A stretch of DNA of 64,000 nucleotides from assembly GCA_900544615.1 (NCBI GenBank), contig UQVS01000002.1, positions 95,984 through 159,983 of the forward strand, read 5' to 3'. Source of the stretch: an uncultured Oscillibacter sp. (GTDB taxonomy: Bacteria > Bacillota > Clostridia > Oscillospirales > Oscillospiraceae). The translations under genes were made by a program, and so were the position numbers. The notes beneath the pieces are model-generated. The model was not told the DNA's origin. It saw only the letters and a program-made list of their open reading frames with translations, and ran no database searches. Of the stretch, positions 8,528-17,142 are shown in pieces. How positions within the stretch are numbered: position 1 is the first letter of the stretch; every line of letters begins with the position of its first letter.

Positions 8528-9448
8528 TCAATCCGTGAACAGACGGCTGCGATCCAGCTTCGCCGGGATCCGGGCTGCGATCACATCCCGGATCAGCCCC
8601 TGCTCGTAGCTGTCAAAGGCTTTGTTGGTAATGCCCATATCCAGCGCCATACCGGCGCTCACGCCCCGGCGGATCAGCCGCAGGGCATCCAGCAATCCCC
8701 GGAGATCCAGCGCTTTGGAGGAGATCTCCGCATTTTCGCACTTCTTTTGCAGATCCAGAAACAGCTGCACAAACTGTCCCCGGTACTTCTTTTCCAGCGT
8801 GGGGAATTCCTCCCCCAAAAGGCGCTCCAGTCCGCTGTCATCAATGGCGGGCATCTGGATGACCACAAACCGGCTGGTAAGGGCTTCGTTCAGCTCCCGT
8901 GTGCCGGCATAGCCGTAGTTCATGGTGCCGATAAACCGGGCGGCGGGATCCACCTCCACCCGCTCGTAGCCGGGGACGTCAATGGCCCGGCGGAAATCCA
9001 GCGTCGCGTGAAGTACGGCCAATGCTTCGTTCTTCGCCATATTGATCTCATCCAGAATCCCAAAGCCGCCGTTTTTCGCGCAGAGATATACCGGGCCGGG
9101 GCGGAAAGTCACCTGTCCGTTTTCAAAGGTGTCCATGCCGATGAGGCCGGCAGCGTCCATATTCACATGAAAAGACACATCCCAGCAGGGACGGCCGAAG
9201 GTCATGGCCAGATTTTCCGCCAGCACGTTTTTGCCGGTAGCCTTGCTGCCGGCCAACAGCAGGTTTTCACCGCACAGGACGGCGGCAATGGCGGCTTCCC
9301 AGACCTCCCGGCCGTAATAATGATAGCGCGGTCTGGGGATCCGGCCTTGCAGCGCAGGCGGCGTAGAGTACTGCGCCCGATAGTCCCGGATGCCGTCCAG
9401 CAGCTCCCGGCTGATCTGTTCCTGTTCCAGAAATTCCAACAAACTCAT
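8528..9448 (-). CDS. MoxR-family AAA+ ATPase
   Basis: A 306-residue AAA+ ATPase. Walker A is GSKATGKN, a slightly unusual P-loop; Walker B is GFGILDEINMAK; sensor 1 is FIGTMNYGY and an arginine finger is likely in NEALTSRFVV. The C-terminal lid follows (LDLRGLLDALRLI). These ATPases work with a VWA protein, here the next gene. The start chosen (MSLLEFLEQ) has a weak AGAAAG ribosome site; an in-frame start 17 codons upstream is possible. Transcribed from 9495-9522. Confidence 0.85.
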   Translation of the reverse strand: MSLLEFLEQEQISRELLDGIRDYRAQYSTPPALQGRIPRPRYHYYGREVWEAAIAAVLCGENLLLAGSKATGKNVLAENLAMTFGRPCWDVSFHVNMDAAGLIGMDTFENGQVTFRPGPVYLCAKNGGFGILDEINMAKNEALAVLHATLDFRRAIDVPGYERVEVDPAARFIGTMNYGYAGTRELNEALTSRFVVIQMPAIDDSGLERLLGEEFPTLEKKYRGQFVQLFLDLQKKCENAEISSKALDLRGLLDALRLIRRGVSAGMALDMGITNKAFDSYEQGLIRDVIAARIPAKLDRSRLFTD

Positions 9449-9494
9449 CACACACTTTCTGCCATGTACAGATGCACATTCTTTTTTCGGCCCT

Positions 9495-9522
9495 ATCATA
9501 GCACAGGGAAAACGATTTGCAA
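9495..9522 (-). promoter_or_regulatory. Promoter of the MoxR-VWA operon
   Basis: Minus strand: TTGCAA (9517-9522), 16 bp spacer, TATGAT (9495-9500). Confidence 0.65.
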
Positions 9523-9541
9523 GCTTTATCTGTAAATTTTT

Positions 9542-10357
9542 TCAGGCTTTTCGACGCAGAGCGGCCGTCAGGCAGGACAGCAGGAATACCGTCAGATCCG
9601 CCGCCACCACGGTGGCACCCACCGGCGTGGAAAAGGCAAAGGAGATCGTCAGCCCCACGCAGAAGCAGACCACGGAGGTAACTGCCGCGCAGAGGATGAC
9701 GCCCCGGAAGCTTCGGAACAGCCGCATGGCGGTCAGCGCCGGGAAGATCACCAGCGAGGAGATCAGCATGGCGCCCATCATCCGCATCCCCAGCACGATG
9801 GTCAGCGCCGTGAGAATGGCCAGCAGAGTGTTGCAGGCTTCCACCTTCAGCCCGGTGGCGCGGGAAAAGCTCTCGTCAAAGGTGACGGCGAAGATCTGAT
9901 GGTAAAACAGCAGATACAGCGCCAGCACCGTCACCGACAGCACCACGGACAGCGCCACGTCGCCCTTCGTCATGGCCAGCACGCTGCCGAACATATAGTT
10001 GTCCACATCCGTGGTCATGCCGGTGGTGCGGGAAATCACCAGAATACCGACGGCCAGCGCCGACGCACTGACGGCGGCAATGGCGGCGTCGCTGTTCCAA
10101 TGGGGATGGCTTGCCATCCGCAGCAGGAAAAAGGCTGCCAGAATCACCACGGGGATGGAGAAGTACAGGGGTGTAACCCCCAGCGCCACGGCAATCGCCA
10201 GCGCGCCGAAGGAGACATGGCTCAGCCCGTCGCCGATCATGGAGTAGCGCTTCAGCACCAGCGGGACGCCCAGCAGCGCGGCGCACAGGCTTACCAGAAC
10301 CCCGGCAGCCAGTGCCCGCTGCATAAAGGGATAGGAAAACATCTGCAAAACATTCAT
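9542..10357 (-). CDS. znuB: Zinc/manganese ABC transporter permease (ABC-3 family)
   Basis: A 271-residue ABC-3 permease with about eight membrane helices. Family regions are VLKRYSMIGDGLSHVSFGALA near the N terminus and MMGAMLISSLVIFPALTAMRL near residue 195. It imports a divalent metal, most likely zinc because the operon begins with a Zur-like regulator. It overlaps the ATPase gene by 4 bases. No substrate-binding protein follows in the operon, so the receptor must be encoded elsewhere. Confidence 0.9.
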   Translation of the reverse strand: MNVLQMFSYPFMQRALAAGVLVSLCAALLGVPLVLKRYSMIGDGLSHVSFGALAIAVALGVTPLYFSIPVVILAAFFLLRMASHPHWNSDAAIAAVSASALAVGILVISRTTGMTTDVDNYMFGSVLAMTKGDVALSVVLSVTVLALYLLFYHQIFAVTFDESFSRATGLKVEACNTLLAILTALTIVLGMRMMGAMLISSLVIFPALTAMRLFRSFRGVILCAAVTSVVCFCVGLTISFAFSTPVGATVVAADLTVFLLSCLTAALRRKA

Positions 10358-11070
10358 GATTCCAGTTCCTCCCGGAAACGGCGGCCCTGGGGACTCGCCA
10401 AATAGTCGGCCACTGTGCCGCTGAACAGCCCTTTCCTGCCGATGTGCAGCACCGTGCGGGCGCTTTTCAGCGCCGCTTTCAGGTCATGGGTCACCATGAC
10501 AATGGCCATGCCCTCCTTCTGATTCAGATAGGTCAGGGTTTTATAGAGATCCTGGGCGGCGGCGGGGTCCAGCCCGGTGATGGGTTCATCCAGAATCAGC
10601 AGCTCCCTTGCGGCGCACAGCGCCCGCGCCAGCAGCACCCGCTGCTGCTGACCGCCGGAGAGATCCCGGTAGCAGGCGTCCTTCAATTCCAGAATTCCCA
10701 GCTTGCCCAGATTCATCATGGCCTCAGACCGCTGGGCCGGGGTGTAGAGAAAGTGCAGTCCCTTTCGGTTCAGACAGCCGGAGAGAACCACCTCCAGCAC
10801 CGTGGCGGGAAAGTCCCGCTGGGCGCGGGTCTGCTGGGGCAGGTAGCCGATGGCGCCGTGCCGCAGCGTCTGCGCGTGTTCAATAACGCCGGACTGCGGC
10901 TGAAGCAGCCCCAGAAGCCCCCGCATCAGGGTGGACTTGCCGGAGCCGTTGTCACCCACCACGCAGAGATAGTCTCCCTTGGAAATGGTGAGATTCAGGC
11001 CGGTGAGGACGGATCTGCCCTCATATCCCAAAGACACATCCCGGCAGACGATCAATTCGTTATCCTTCAT
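10354..11070 (-). CDS. znuC: Metal ABC transporter ATP-binding protein
   Basis: A 238-residue ABC ATPase. Walker A GDNGSGKST, Q-loop YLPQQ, signature LSGGQQQRVLLARAL, Walker B LLILDEPITGLD and switch His VTHDL are all intact. It energises the ABC-3 permease encoded just downstream (4-base overlap), and its start overlaps the end of the Fur-family gene by 11 bases, so all three genes form one operon. Confidence 0.92.
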   Translation of the reverse strand: MKDNELIVCRDVSLGYEGRSVLTGLNLTISKGDYLCVVGDNGSGKSTLMRGLLGLLQPQSGVIEHAQTLRHGAIGYLPQQTRAQRDFPATVLEVVLSGCLNRKGLHFLYTPAQRSEAMMNLGKLGILELKDACYRDLSGGQQQRVLLARALCAARELLILDEPITGLDPAAAQDLYKTLTYLNQKEGMAIVMVTHDLKAALKSARTVLHIGRKGLFSGTVADYLASPQGRRFREELES

Positions 11071-11467
11071 GGGGTTCCTCCTGACACTGCTCGCAGATTC
11101 CCGTCAGCACGGTGCGGCGGGGATCAATACTGAAATGATGTTCCGCGGAGAGGTGATGACAGACCTCCTCCATGTGGGCGCAGTCCAGATGCACCATCCG
11201 GCCGCAGCGTTCGCACCGCAGCAGGAAACAGTCGTGGGGATGGTTTGCCTGCGGACAATACTGGTAGAGCGCCCCCTCTTCCGTCGTGACCTTATGCACC
11301 AGTCCCTGCTGGGTCAGCTTGTCCAGCTGGCGGTACACCGTGGCCAGCCCCACGGTCAGGCCGCTGCGCCGCAGTTCTTCCGAGAGATCCGCAGCGGAAA
11401 GACATTCCTCCGACCGATGTTGCAGGCATTGCAGCACTGCCTGCTGCTGTTTTGTCTGATAGGCCAT
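11060..11467 (-). CDS. zur: Fur-family metalloregulator, probably Zur
   Basis: A 135-residue Fur-family repressor. Residues about 1-75 form the winged helix (GLATVYRQLDKLTQQGLVHKV is the recognition region). The C-terminal half has the metal motif HPHDCFLLRCERCGRMV, plus a CEQC pair near the end, giving the structural zinc site. Function as Zur rather than Fur or PerR is inferred from its position at the head of a zinc-type ABC transporter operon. A Fur-like operator sits in its own promoter, so self-regulation is expected. Confidence 0.88.
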   Translation of the reverse strand: MAYQTKQQQAVLQCLQHRSEECLSAADLSEELRRSGLTVGLATVYRQLDKLTQQGLVHKVTTEEGALYQYCPQANHPHDCFLLRCERCGRMVHLDCAHMEEVCHHLSAEHHFSIDPRRTVLTGICEQCQEEPHEG

Positions 11468-11482
11468 ATCCGCCCTCCAATT

Positions 11483-11503
11483 TGAAAATGATTATCGTTT
11501 TCA
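11483..11503. promoter_or_regulatory. Zur/Fur-type operator
   Basis: The inverted repeat TGAAAA-T-GATTATC-G-TTTTCA (11483-11503) has the length and AT pattern of a Fur-family box. It lies immediately downstream of the -10 box of the zur-znuCB promoter, a position suited to repression. Confidence 0.8.
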
Positions 11504-11504
11504 T

Positions 11505-11532
11505 ATTATAGAGAAGAAAACAGAAAAGTCAA
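11505..11532 (-). promoter_or_regulatory. zur-znuCB promoter
   Basis: Minus strand: TTGACT (11527-11532), 16 bp spacer, perfect TATAAT (11505-11510). Confidence 0.82.
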
Positions 11533-11664
11533 GCATACAGGCAAAATTTTAAGCGCGGCCCGATTGCAATCGGCAAACCGGCGATTTGCAGCAGCCGCAG
11601 CCTGAACCGCAAACCGCTCCGTGCTGCCGGAGCGAAGGCGGGATCGTTTTCTCAAAACCGCGCA

Positions 11665-11698
11665 AAAACCTCCTCAGTCTGCGGACTGAGGAGGTTTT
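11665..11698 (-). terminator. Terminator of the MarR-ABC exporter operon
   Basis: Arms AAAACCTCCTCAGTC (11665-11679) and GACTGAGGAGGTTTT (11684-11698); the T tract is on the minus strand, just past the exporter gene. Confidence 0.9.
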
Positions 11699-11709
11699 CA
11701 TACAGTGTT

Positions 11710-13596
11710 TTATGCAAGCTCCGCCTGACCGGTATAGAGCTGGTAGTACCGTCCGTGCTGGGCGATCAGATCCTCATGGTCGCCCCGCTCAATGATATTG
11801 CCCTGCTCCAGCACCATGATGGCCTGAGAGTTGCGGACTGTGGACAGCCGGTGAGCGATGACGAACACGGTGCGTCCCGCCATCAGCCGGTCCATGCCCT
11901 TTTCAATGAGCTTTTCCGTCCGGGTATCGATGGAGCTGGTGGCCTCATCCAGAATCAGCACCGGCGGATTGGCACAGGCAGCACGGGCAATGTTCAGCAG
12001 CTGCCGCTCGCCCTGACTGAGACTGCCGCCCTCGTCGGAGAGTACCGTTTGGTAGCCGTTGGGCAGATGGCGGATGAAGGTATCCGCGCCCGCCAGCCGG
12101 GCCGCGGCCTCCACTTCCTCGTCGGTAGCCTCCAGACGGCCATAGCGGATGTTGTCCGCCACGGTGCCGGTAAAGAGGTGGGTATCCTGAAGCACCGCGC
12201 CCAGAGACCGCCGCAGGGAGTCCTTCTGGATGTTCCGGACGTCGATGCCATCGTAGGTGATGGTGCCGGACTGGATCTCATAGAACCGGTTGATGAGGCT
12301 GGTAATGGTGGTTTTGCCTGCGCCGGTGGAGCCGACAAAGGCGATCTTCTGGCCGGGCTTTGCGAAGAGGGAGATGTCGTGGAGAATGATCTTGCGGTCG
12401 TCGTAGCCGAACACCACATGGTCAAACCGCACATCGCCCCGGAGGGGGATCAGCGTGCCGTCCGGCTTCTTCCAAGCCCACGCGCCGGTATCGAAACCGG
12501 CTTCCTTCAACGCGCCGTCAGGGCTTTCCGTAACCCGCACCAGCGTCACCTTGCCCTCGTCCACCTCCGGCTGGGCTTCCATGATCTCAAAGACACGTTC
12601 CGCGCCGGCCACGGCGGAGAGGATGGTGTTCACCTGCTGGGAGATCTGGGTGATGGGCTGGCTGACCTGCCGGGTGTACTGCAAAAAGGCAGACAGGCCG
12701 CCCAGATCGCCGCTGCGGATGGCCAGCAGGCCGCCCACACAGCAGGTAATGGCATAGTTGATATAGCTCAGGTTGCCCATGGCAGGCATCATGGCACCGG
12801 CATAAGCCTGAGCGCGGGTACCCGCATCCCGGTAGGTTTCGTTCAGCCCCCGGAAGCCCGCCTTGGCAGCTTCCTCATGGTTAAAGACCTTGATGACCTT
12901 CTGGCCCTCAATCATCTCTTCGATATAGCCGTTGACGTCGCCGATGGCCTTCTGCTGGGCCGCGAAATACCGGCGGCTCCGCCCGCCGATGGTTTTCACC
13001 ACCAGCAGCATCACCACCAGCATGGCAAAGGTGATCAGCGTCAGGATGGGGCTGAGGACGATCATCATGACCACCGTGCCGACAAAGGTCAGCGAGCAGG
13101 AAATGAGGCTTGCAAAGCTGTTGTTCAGCGCCTCGGACACCGTTTCGATATCGTTGGTGTAGCGGCTCATCAGCTCGCCGTGGGTATGGGTATCGAAAAA
13201 CTTCAGGGGCAGCTTCTGCATCTTGTCGAACAGGTCTGCCCGGAGCTTCGCCACGGTGTTCTGGGCCACGTGTACCATGATCCGGGCATAGCCGTAGGAG
13301 CACAGAGCGCCCACACCGTAGACCCCTGCCATAACACAGAGCATTCTGGCAAGGCCGGCGAAATCGCCGGGAAGAATATAGTCGTTGATGAGGGGCTTGA
13401 TAAGATAGGAGCCTGCCACGGAGCAGGCGGAGCTGATCACCAGAAGCACCACCACAATGACCAGCATCGCTTTATACCGGCCCAGATAGCGCATCAGCTT
13501 TCCCAGTGTACCCCGCAGATCCTTGGGCTTGCGGAACCCCCCGCGGGGGCCGCCGGGGCCGTGTCCCGGCCCCCGTCTTGTCGAATTGTCAGCCAC
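11710..13596 (-). CDS. ABC exporter half-transporter (canonical ATPase site)
   Basis: A 628-residue fused membrane and ATPase subunit. The N terminus is Gly/Pro/Arg rich (residues 1-25), residues about 35-350 hold six membrane helices, and the C-terminal nucleotide-binding domain has Walker A GSTGAGKTT, signature LSQGERQLL and Walker B VLILDEATSSID with the catalytic Glu. It overlaps the partner exporter gene by 8 bases. Together they form a heterodimeric type IV exporter, as in the LmrCD/BmrCD group that exports drugs or peptides. An insert between helix 6 and the ATPase (about residues 350-395) is longer than usual. Confidence 0.92.
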   Translation of the reverse strand: MADNSTRRGPGHGPGGPRGGFRKPKDLRGTLGKLMRYLGRYKAMLVIVVVLLVISSACSVAGSYLIKPLINDYILPGDFAGLARMLCVMAGVYGVGALCSYGYARIMVHVAQNTVAKLRADLFDKMQKLPLKFFDTHTHGELMSRYTNDIETVSEALNNSFASLISCSLTFVGTVVMMIVLSPILTLITFAMLVVMLLVVKTIGGRSRRYFAAQQKAIGDVNGYIEEMIEGQKVIKVFNHEEAAKAGFRGLNETYRDAGTRAQAYAGAMMPAMGNLSYINYAITCCVGGLLAIRSGDLGGLSAFLQYTRQVSQPITQISQQVNTILSAVAGAERVFEIMEAQPEVDEGKVTLVRVTESPDGALKEAGFDTGAWAWKKPDGTLIPLRGDVRFDHVVFGYDDRKIILHDISLFAKPGQKIAFVGSTGAGKTTITSLINRFYEIQSGTITYDGIDVRNIQKDSLRRSLGAVLQDTHLFTGTVADNIRYGRLEATDEEVEAAARLAGADTFIRHLPNGYQTVLSDEGGSLSQGERQLLNIARAACANPPVLILDEATSSIDTRTEKLIEKGMDRLMAGRTVFVIAHRLSTVRNSQAIMVLEQGNIIERGDHEDLIAQHGRYYQLYTGQAELA

Positions 13597-15325
13597 CGAT
13601 GCTCACTCCTTCCTGCTGGGATTCATAGACCTCGCGGTAAATATCGCAGGTCTTTATCAATTCATCGTGGGTACCCTGCGCCGCCACGGTGCCGTTGTCC
13701 ATCACAAGGATCAGATCGGCATCCATCACGGAGGTGACGCGCTGGGCAATGATCAGCTTGGTGGTGCCGGGCAGATCCTGCCGGAACGCCTGGCGGATCT
13801 TGGCGTCTGTGGCGGTATCCACGGCGCTGGTGGAATCGTCCAGAATCAGCACCTTGGGCTTTTTCAGAATGGCCCGTGCAATGCACAGCCGCTGCTTCTG
13901 GCCGCCGGAGACGTTCACGCCTCCCTGCCCCAGATCCGTATCCAGCCCGTCCGGCATCCGCTCCAGAAATTCGTCGGCGCAGGCGGCCCTGCAGGCTTTC
14001 CAAAGCTGCTCCTCCGTGGCGTTGGGATCGCCCCAGAGGAGGTTTTCCCGGATAGTGCCGGAGAACAGCGTGTTCTTTTGCAGCACCACGCTGACGGATT
14101 CCCGCAGATGCTCCATGGTGTAATCCGCCACCGGCCGTCCGCCTACGGAGACCGTCCCCTCCTGCGCTTCGTACAGGCGGGGGATCAGGCTCACCAGCGT
14201 GGTCTTGCCGCTGCCGGTGCCGCCCAGAATGCCCACGGTAGCGCCGCTGGGAATGTGCAGGTTCACATCCTTCAGAATCCACTCCGGGCTTTGGTCATTG
14301 TATTTGAAGGACACATGGTCAAAGTCGATGCCGCCGTCCTCCACCGCAGCGTCCGCTTTGGCGGCGTCATTGGTGATGGCAGGCTTTTCGTCCAGCACCT
14401 CCACGATTCGTCTGGCGCAGGCGATGGAACGGGTCATCATCATGAACATCATGGAGACCATCATCAGCGACATGAGGATCTGGGTGATATAGGTAAAGAA
14501 TGCGGTAAGGTCGCCCACCGGCAGCGTTCCGGCATAGACCATCTTGCCGCCGAACCACATGACTGCGATGATGGTGCTGTAGATGATCAGCATCATCACC
14601 GGCATATTGATGACCACCATGCCGAAGGCCCGCATGGAGCTGTCCTTCAGGGCATTGTTGCGCTTTGCGAACTTTTCCTCCTCATGCTCCTCCCGGACGA
14701 AGGACTTCACCACCCGGATGCCGGTGAGGTTTTCCTGCACCACCAGATTCAACGCGTCCGTCCGCTCCTGCAGGGAGCGGAACAACGGGCCGGCTTTGGT
14801 GAGGATCAGAATGATGAACGCCAGCAACAGGGGGATCGCCGCCAGAAACACATTGCTCAGCTGACGGCTCAGGCGGATGGACAGCACCAGCGCCGCCACC
14901 AGCATCACCGGCGCACGCACCAGCAGCCGCATTCCCATCATCAGGGTCATCTGCATATTGTTGACGTCGTTGGTCAGCCGGGTCACAAGAGATGCGGTGG
15001 AAAATTTCTCAATGTTGGAAAAGGCAAAGTCCTGAATGTGCTCGTACTCCGCCTTCCGCAGCTCCGCGCCGAAGCCCTGTCCGGCCACGGAGGAAAAGGC
15101 GGCGCTGCCCAGTCCGAAGCACAGGGACACAACGGCCATGCACGCCATCAGCACGCCTTTCCGCAGGATATAGTTCTGATCGGCTGTCGCGATGCCGATG
15201 TTGACGATATCGGCCATCACCAGCGGGATCAGCAGCTCAAAGATCGCCTCGGCGGTGCTGCACGCCATGCCCAGCACGACCCACTTGGAATAGGGTCTGA
15301 CGTAAGACCCAAGTTTTTTCAGCAT
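13589..15325 (-). CDS. ABC exporter half-transporter (degenerate ATPase site)
   Basis: A 578-residue fused membrane and ATPase subunit with six N-terminal helices. The ATPase has Walker A GGTGSGKTT and signature NVSGGQKQR, but Walker B reads VLILDDSTSAVD: Asp stands where the catalytic Glu is expected. In known heterodimeric exporters one partner carries such a degenerate site, and the neighbouring gene has the intact one, so the two are a matched pair. Start overlaps the MarR stop by 7 bases. The exported substrate is unknown; MarR control points to a toxic compound. Confidence 0.92.
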   Translation of the reverse strand: MLKKLGSYVRPYSKWVVLGMACSTAEAIFELLIPLVMADIVNIGIATADQNYILRKGVLMACMAVVSLCFGLGSAAFSSVAGQGFGAELRKAEYEHIQDFAFSNIEKFSTASLVTRLTNDVNNMQMTLMMGMRLLVRAPVMLVAALVLSIRLSRQLSNVFLAAIPLLLAFIILILTKAGPLFRSLQERTDALNLVVQENLTGIRVVKSFVREEHEEEKFAKRNNALKDSSMRAFGMVVINMPVMMLIIYSTIIAVMWFGGKMVYAGTLPVGDLTAFFTYITQILMSLMMVSMMFMMMTRSIACARRIVEVLDEKPAITNDAAKADAAVEDGGIDFDHVSFKYNDQSPEWILKDVNLHIPSGATVGILGGTGSGKTTLVSLIPRLYEAQEGTVSVGGRPVADYTMEHLRESVSVVLQKNTLFSGTIRENLLWGDPNATEEQLWKACRAACADEFLERMPDGLDTDLGQGGVNVSGGQKQRLCIARAILKKPKVLILDDSTSAVDTATDAKIRQAFRQDLPGTTKLIIAQRVTSVMDADLILVMDNGTVAAQGTHDELIKTCDIYREVYESQQEGVSIGG

Positions 15326-15774
15326 GGGGTTCGATCCTCCTCTAAATTTTCAATGATACGGCACAGCAGGGATCGCAGCAGATCCACCTCGTCCGGCCGC
15401 AGGCCCCGGAACATGGCGGCCTCCGCGTCCTGAAAAGCGGTCTGCACCTGCTCCCGCAATTCGCGTCCCTTTTCCGTTGTCATGACCCGCTTCTGCCGCT
15501 GGTCGTTCTCATCCGCCGCCCGGCGGATCAGCCCCTTCTCCTCCATGCGATCCAGGATCCCATTGGCCGTGGAGGGCTTTACCCGCAGATGCGACACCAC
15601 ATCCCGCTGGGGCGCGCAGTCTCCGTGGCCGCAGAGATACAGCAGCGTATGCGTCTGCGCCGGGGTCATGTCATAGCGGGAAAGCCGGGCATCCATCCGC
15701 TCCCGCGTCAGGTGGGCCGCATGGCCCAGCAGCGGCCCCAGATGGAGCGCGTCGCCTGTCAGTTCCATTCCCAT
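15319..15774 (-). CDS. MarR-family repressor of the ABC exporter operon
   Basis: A 151-residue MarR-family winged-helix protein. DNA-binding region around residues 50-95 (QRDVVSHLRVKPSTANGILDR then the wing with DENDQRQKRV), flanked by dimerisation helices. The start is the ATG 5 bases after GGAGG at 15779-15783; an upstream TTG would lie before the ribosome site. It heads an operon with the two exporter genes and sits downstream of an inverted repeat overlapping its own promoter, so it probably represses the operon until it binds an exporter substrate. Confidence 0.9.
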   Translation of the reverse strand: MGMELTGDALHLGPLLGHAAHLTRERMDARLSRYDMTPAQTHTLLYLCGHGDCAPQRDVVSHLRVKPSTANGILDRMEEKGLIRRAADENDQRQKRVMTTEKGRELREQVQTAFQDAEAAMFRGLRPDEVDLLRSLLCRIIENLEEDRTPC

Positions 15775-15784
15775 ATCAGCCTCC

Positions 15785-15845
15785 AATATTTAGCATCCTA
15801 ACTTTTAGCGGGCTAAATATTAGCACACGTAAAAACATTCGTCAA
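15785..15845 (-). promoter_or_regulatory. MarR operon promoter with palindromic operator
   Basis: Minus strand TTGACG (15840-15845), 17 bp spacer, TAATAT (15817-15822). A 10 bp perfect inverted repeat AATATTTAGC (15785-15794) / GCTAAATATT (15812-15821) overlaps the -10 box and the transcript start, with further TTAGC/GCTAA half-sites between the arms. Confidence 0.75.
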
Positions 15846-15937
15846 GTCCTAAAATGCGTTGATTTTTGAACAATTTTTGAACAGGAATATCCACTTTGTT
15901 ATTCTGTGAACAATTTATGAAATTTTAACGCAGCCCG

Positions 15938-15966
15938 TTGACTTTTTGCTGACTGAACCGTATAGT
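15938..15966 (+). promoter_or_regulatory. Promoter without a downstream gene
   Basis: TTGACT (15938-15943), 17 bp spacer, TATAGT (15961-15966). No reading frame follows; a terminator does, see the candidate small RNA. Confidence 0.65.
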
Positions 15967-15972
15967 ATAAAC

Positions 15973-16064
15973 ATACCAAATCCCTATCCAATCTATTTTC
16001 CCCTCTCTTTTTTCTATCTTACAAAGCACGAAGGACGGCGTAAGCCGTCCTTCGTGCTTTTCTT
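15973..16064 (+). ncRNA. Candidate small RNA, about 90 nt
   Basis: Between the promoter at 15938-15966 and the hairpin at 16023-16060 there is no open frame on the plus strand. The predicted transcript has an unstructured C/U-rich 5' half with CCCCTCTC (about 16000-16008), which could pair with Shine-Dalgarno sequences, then a strong terminator hairpin. This is the layout of many trans-acting small RNAs. The promoter and terminator are seen; the RNA is an inference. Confidence 0.45.
16023..16060. terminator. Strong hairpin, terminator
   Basis: 17 bp perfect arms (16023-16039 and 16044-16060; core GCACGAAGGACGGC) with loop GTAA, followed by TTTTCTT on the plus strand. It also lies downstream of the minus-strand SGNH hydrolase gene. 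Confidence 0.85.
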
Positions 16065-16094
16065 CATATGGCCGCGCCGGTCGTCCGCGTTCTG

Positions 16095-16955
16095 TCAGGA
16101 GACGGCGGCCGCCGTCTCCTGATGTTCGCCGGATGGCTGTCCCACGCTATGGGTACGGAGATAGTCCAGCCATGCATGGCAGCCTGCCCGGTTCAGATGA
16201 ACGCCGTCAAAGCTCATCTCCGCAGGCAGGCAACCGTCCTCGCCTGTAACGGCTTCCGCAATGTTCACATAGTCGCAGCCGGTCTCCTCCGCCAGCTCCA
16301 TCCACACCTGATTATAGGCAAGGATCCGCTGGTTATTGACATAGGAGCCTTTTGCGTCCTGCTCCGCCGACACCGGCAGCAGGGACTGCACCACGATCTC
16401 GGCGTCGGGATGGTCTGCCTGCAAGCGCCGGAGCAGATTCTCCGCGTGGCTGCGGAAGATATCCGTCCCGTTCCAACCCAGTTCATTGATTCCCAGCATC
16501 AGGTAGATCTTGCCGCAGTCCGCTGCGGCCACGGCGTCCGCCAGAGAGATTTTTCTGCCGTCCTCCGTTTTCCAGTTCTCCATGTCCGTGGCGGAGGCCA
16601 CCGTCTCGCCGGTGACGCAGAAGTAGGTTCCCCGCTCCAGACCGCTGTAAAGCCGGAATCCATCGGTGCGGGAATCTCCCACAAAGGCCACATCGTCAAA
16701 ATAACTGTCGTCCACCGGCTCCGACTCCTGCACCGGCGTCCAGGGCATTTCTTCCGGGACGTCCGCCGGGACATCTGCCGGGATCTCCGGCTCCGCAGGG
16801 AGTACCGTCACCGGCTGTTCCTCCTGTGGGGGATTTTCCGTTGGAGCCGCGGCGTGAGAACGGGCCGCTGCCGCAGCAAGCGCGCCTGCCGCAAGAAGCG
16901 CCGCCAACAGAAGCCAGTGCCGTCCCGGCTTCCGCCATATTCGCTTTCCTGTCAC
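16095..16955 (-). CDS. SGNH/GDSL hydrolase, membrane anchored
   Basis: About 286 residues. An N-terminal membrane anchor or signal (residues about 12-32, WLLLAALLAAGALAAAAA) is followed by a Pro/Glu-rich linker to about residue 75, then an SGNH hydrolase fold: block I FVGDSRTDGF with the nucleophile Ser, block III GINELGWN, block V DGVHLN with Asp and His. These enzymes are esterases acting on acetylated cell-wall sugars or lipids outside the cell; substrate unknown. The GTG start is preferred because AGGGGGG lies 8 bases ahead; an ATG 17 codons upstream is the alternative. Confidence 0.85.
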   Translation of the reverse strand: MTGKRIWRKPGRHWLLLAALLAAGALAAAAARSHAAAPTENPPQEEQPVTVLPAEPEIPADVPADVPEEMPWTPVQESEPVDDSYFDDVAFVGDSRTDGFRLYSGLERGTYFCVTGETVASATDMENWKTEDGRKISLADAVAAADCGKIYLMLGINELGWNGTDIFRSHAENLLRRLQADHPDAEIVVQSLLPVSAEQDAKGSYVNNQRILAYNQVWMELAEETGCDYVNIAEAVTGEDGCLPAEMSFDGVHLNRAGCHAWLDYLRTHSVGQPSGEHQETAAAVS

Positions 16956-17093
16956 AGCGCATCCCCCCTTTCGATGTTCGTCCCGCATTATGTAAACAGC
17001 GAGCATCTCCTATTAGACACTCTTTGTCGGAAAAAGTCGATACAATTCCGAAAAAATTTGGTGACAAATTGGTGACAGATTTTGCCGGATTTC

Positions 17094-17136
17094 AATGGCC
17101 CGGATCCGAAACGGGCTGTTTCGGATCCGGGCCATT
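17094..17136. repeat. Long hairpin between two minus-strand genes
   Basis: Two 19-base arms (17094-17112 and 17118-17136, core GGCCCGGATCCGAAAC) with a 5-base loop. It lacks a T tract on the minus strand, so it may be a processing or stability hairpin downstream of the nucleotidyltransferase gene rather than a classic terminator. Confidence 0.7.
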
Positions 17137-17142
17137 GGCCAT

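Noticed and set aside
17094..17136. Rho-independent terminator
   Set aside because: The stem is strong but no T tract follows on the minus strand.
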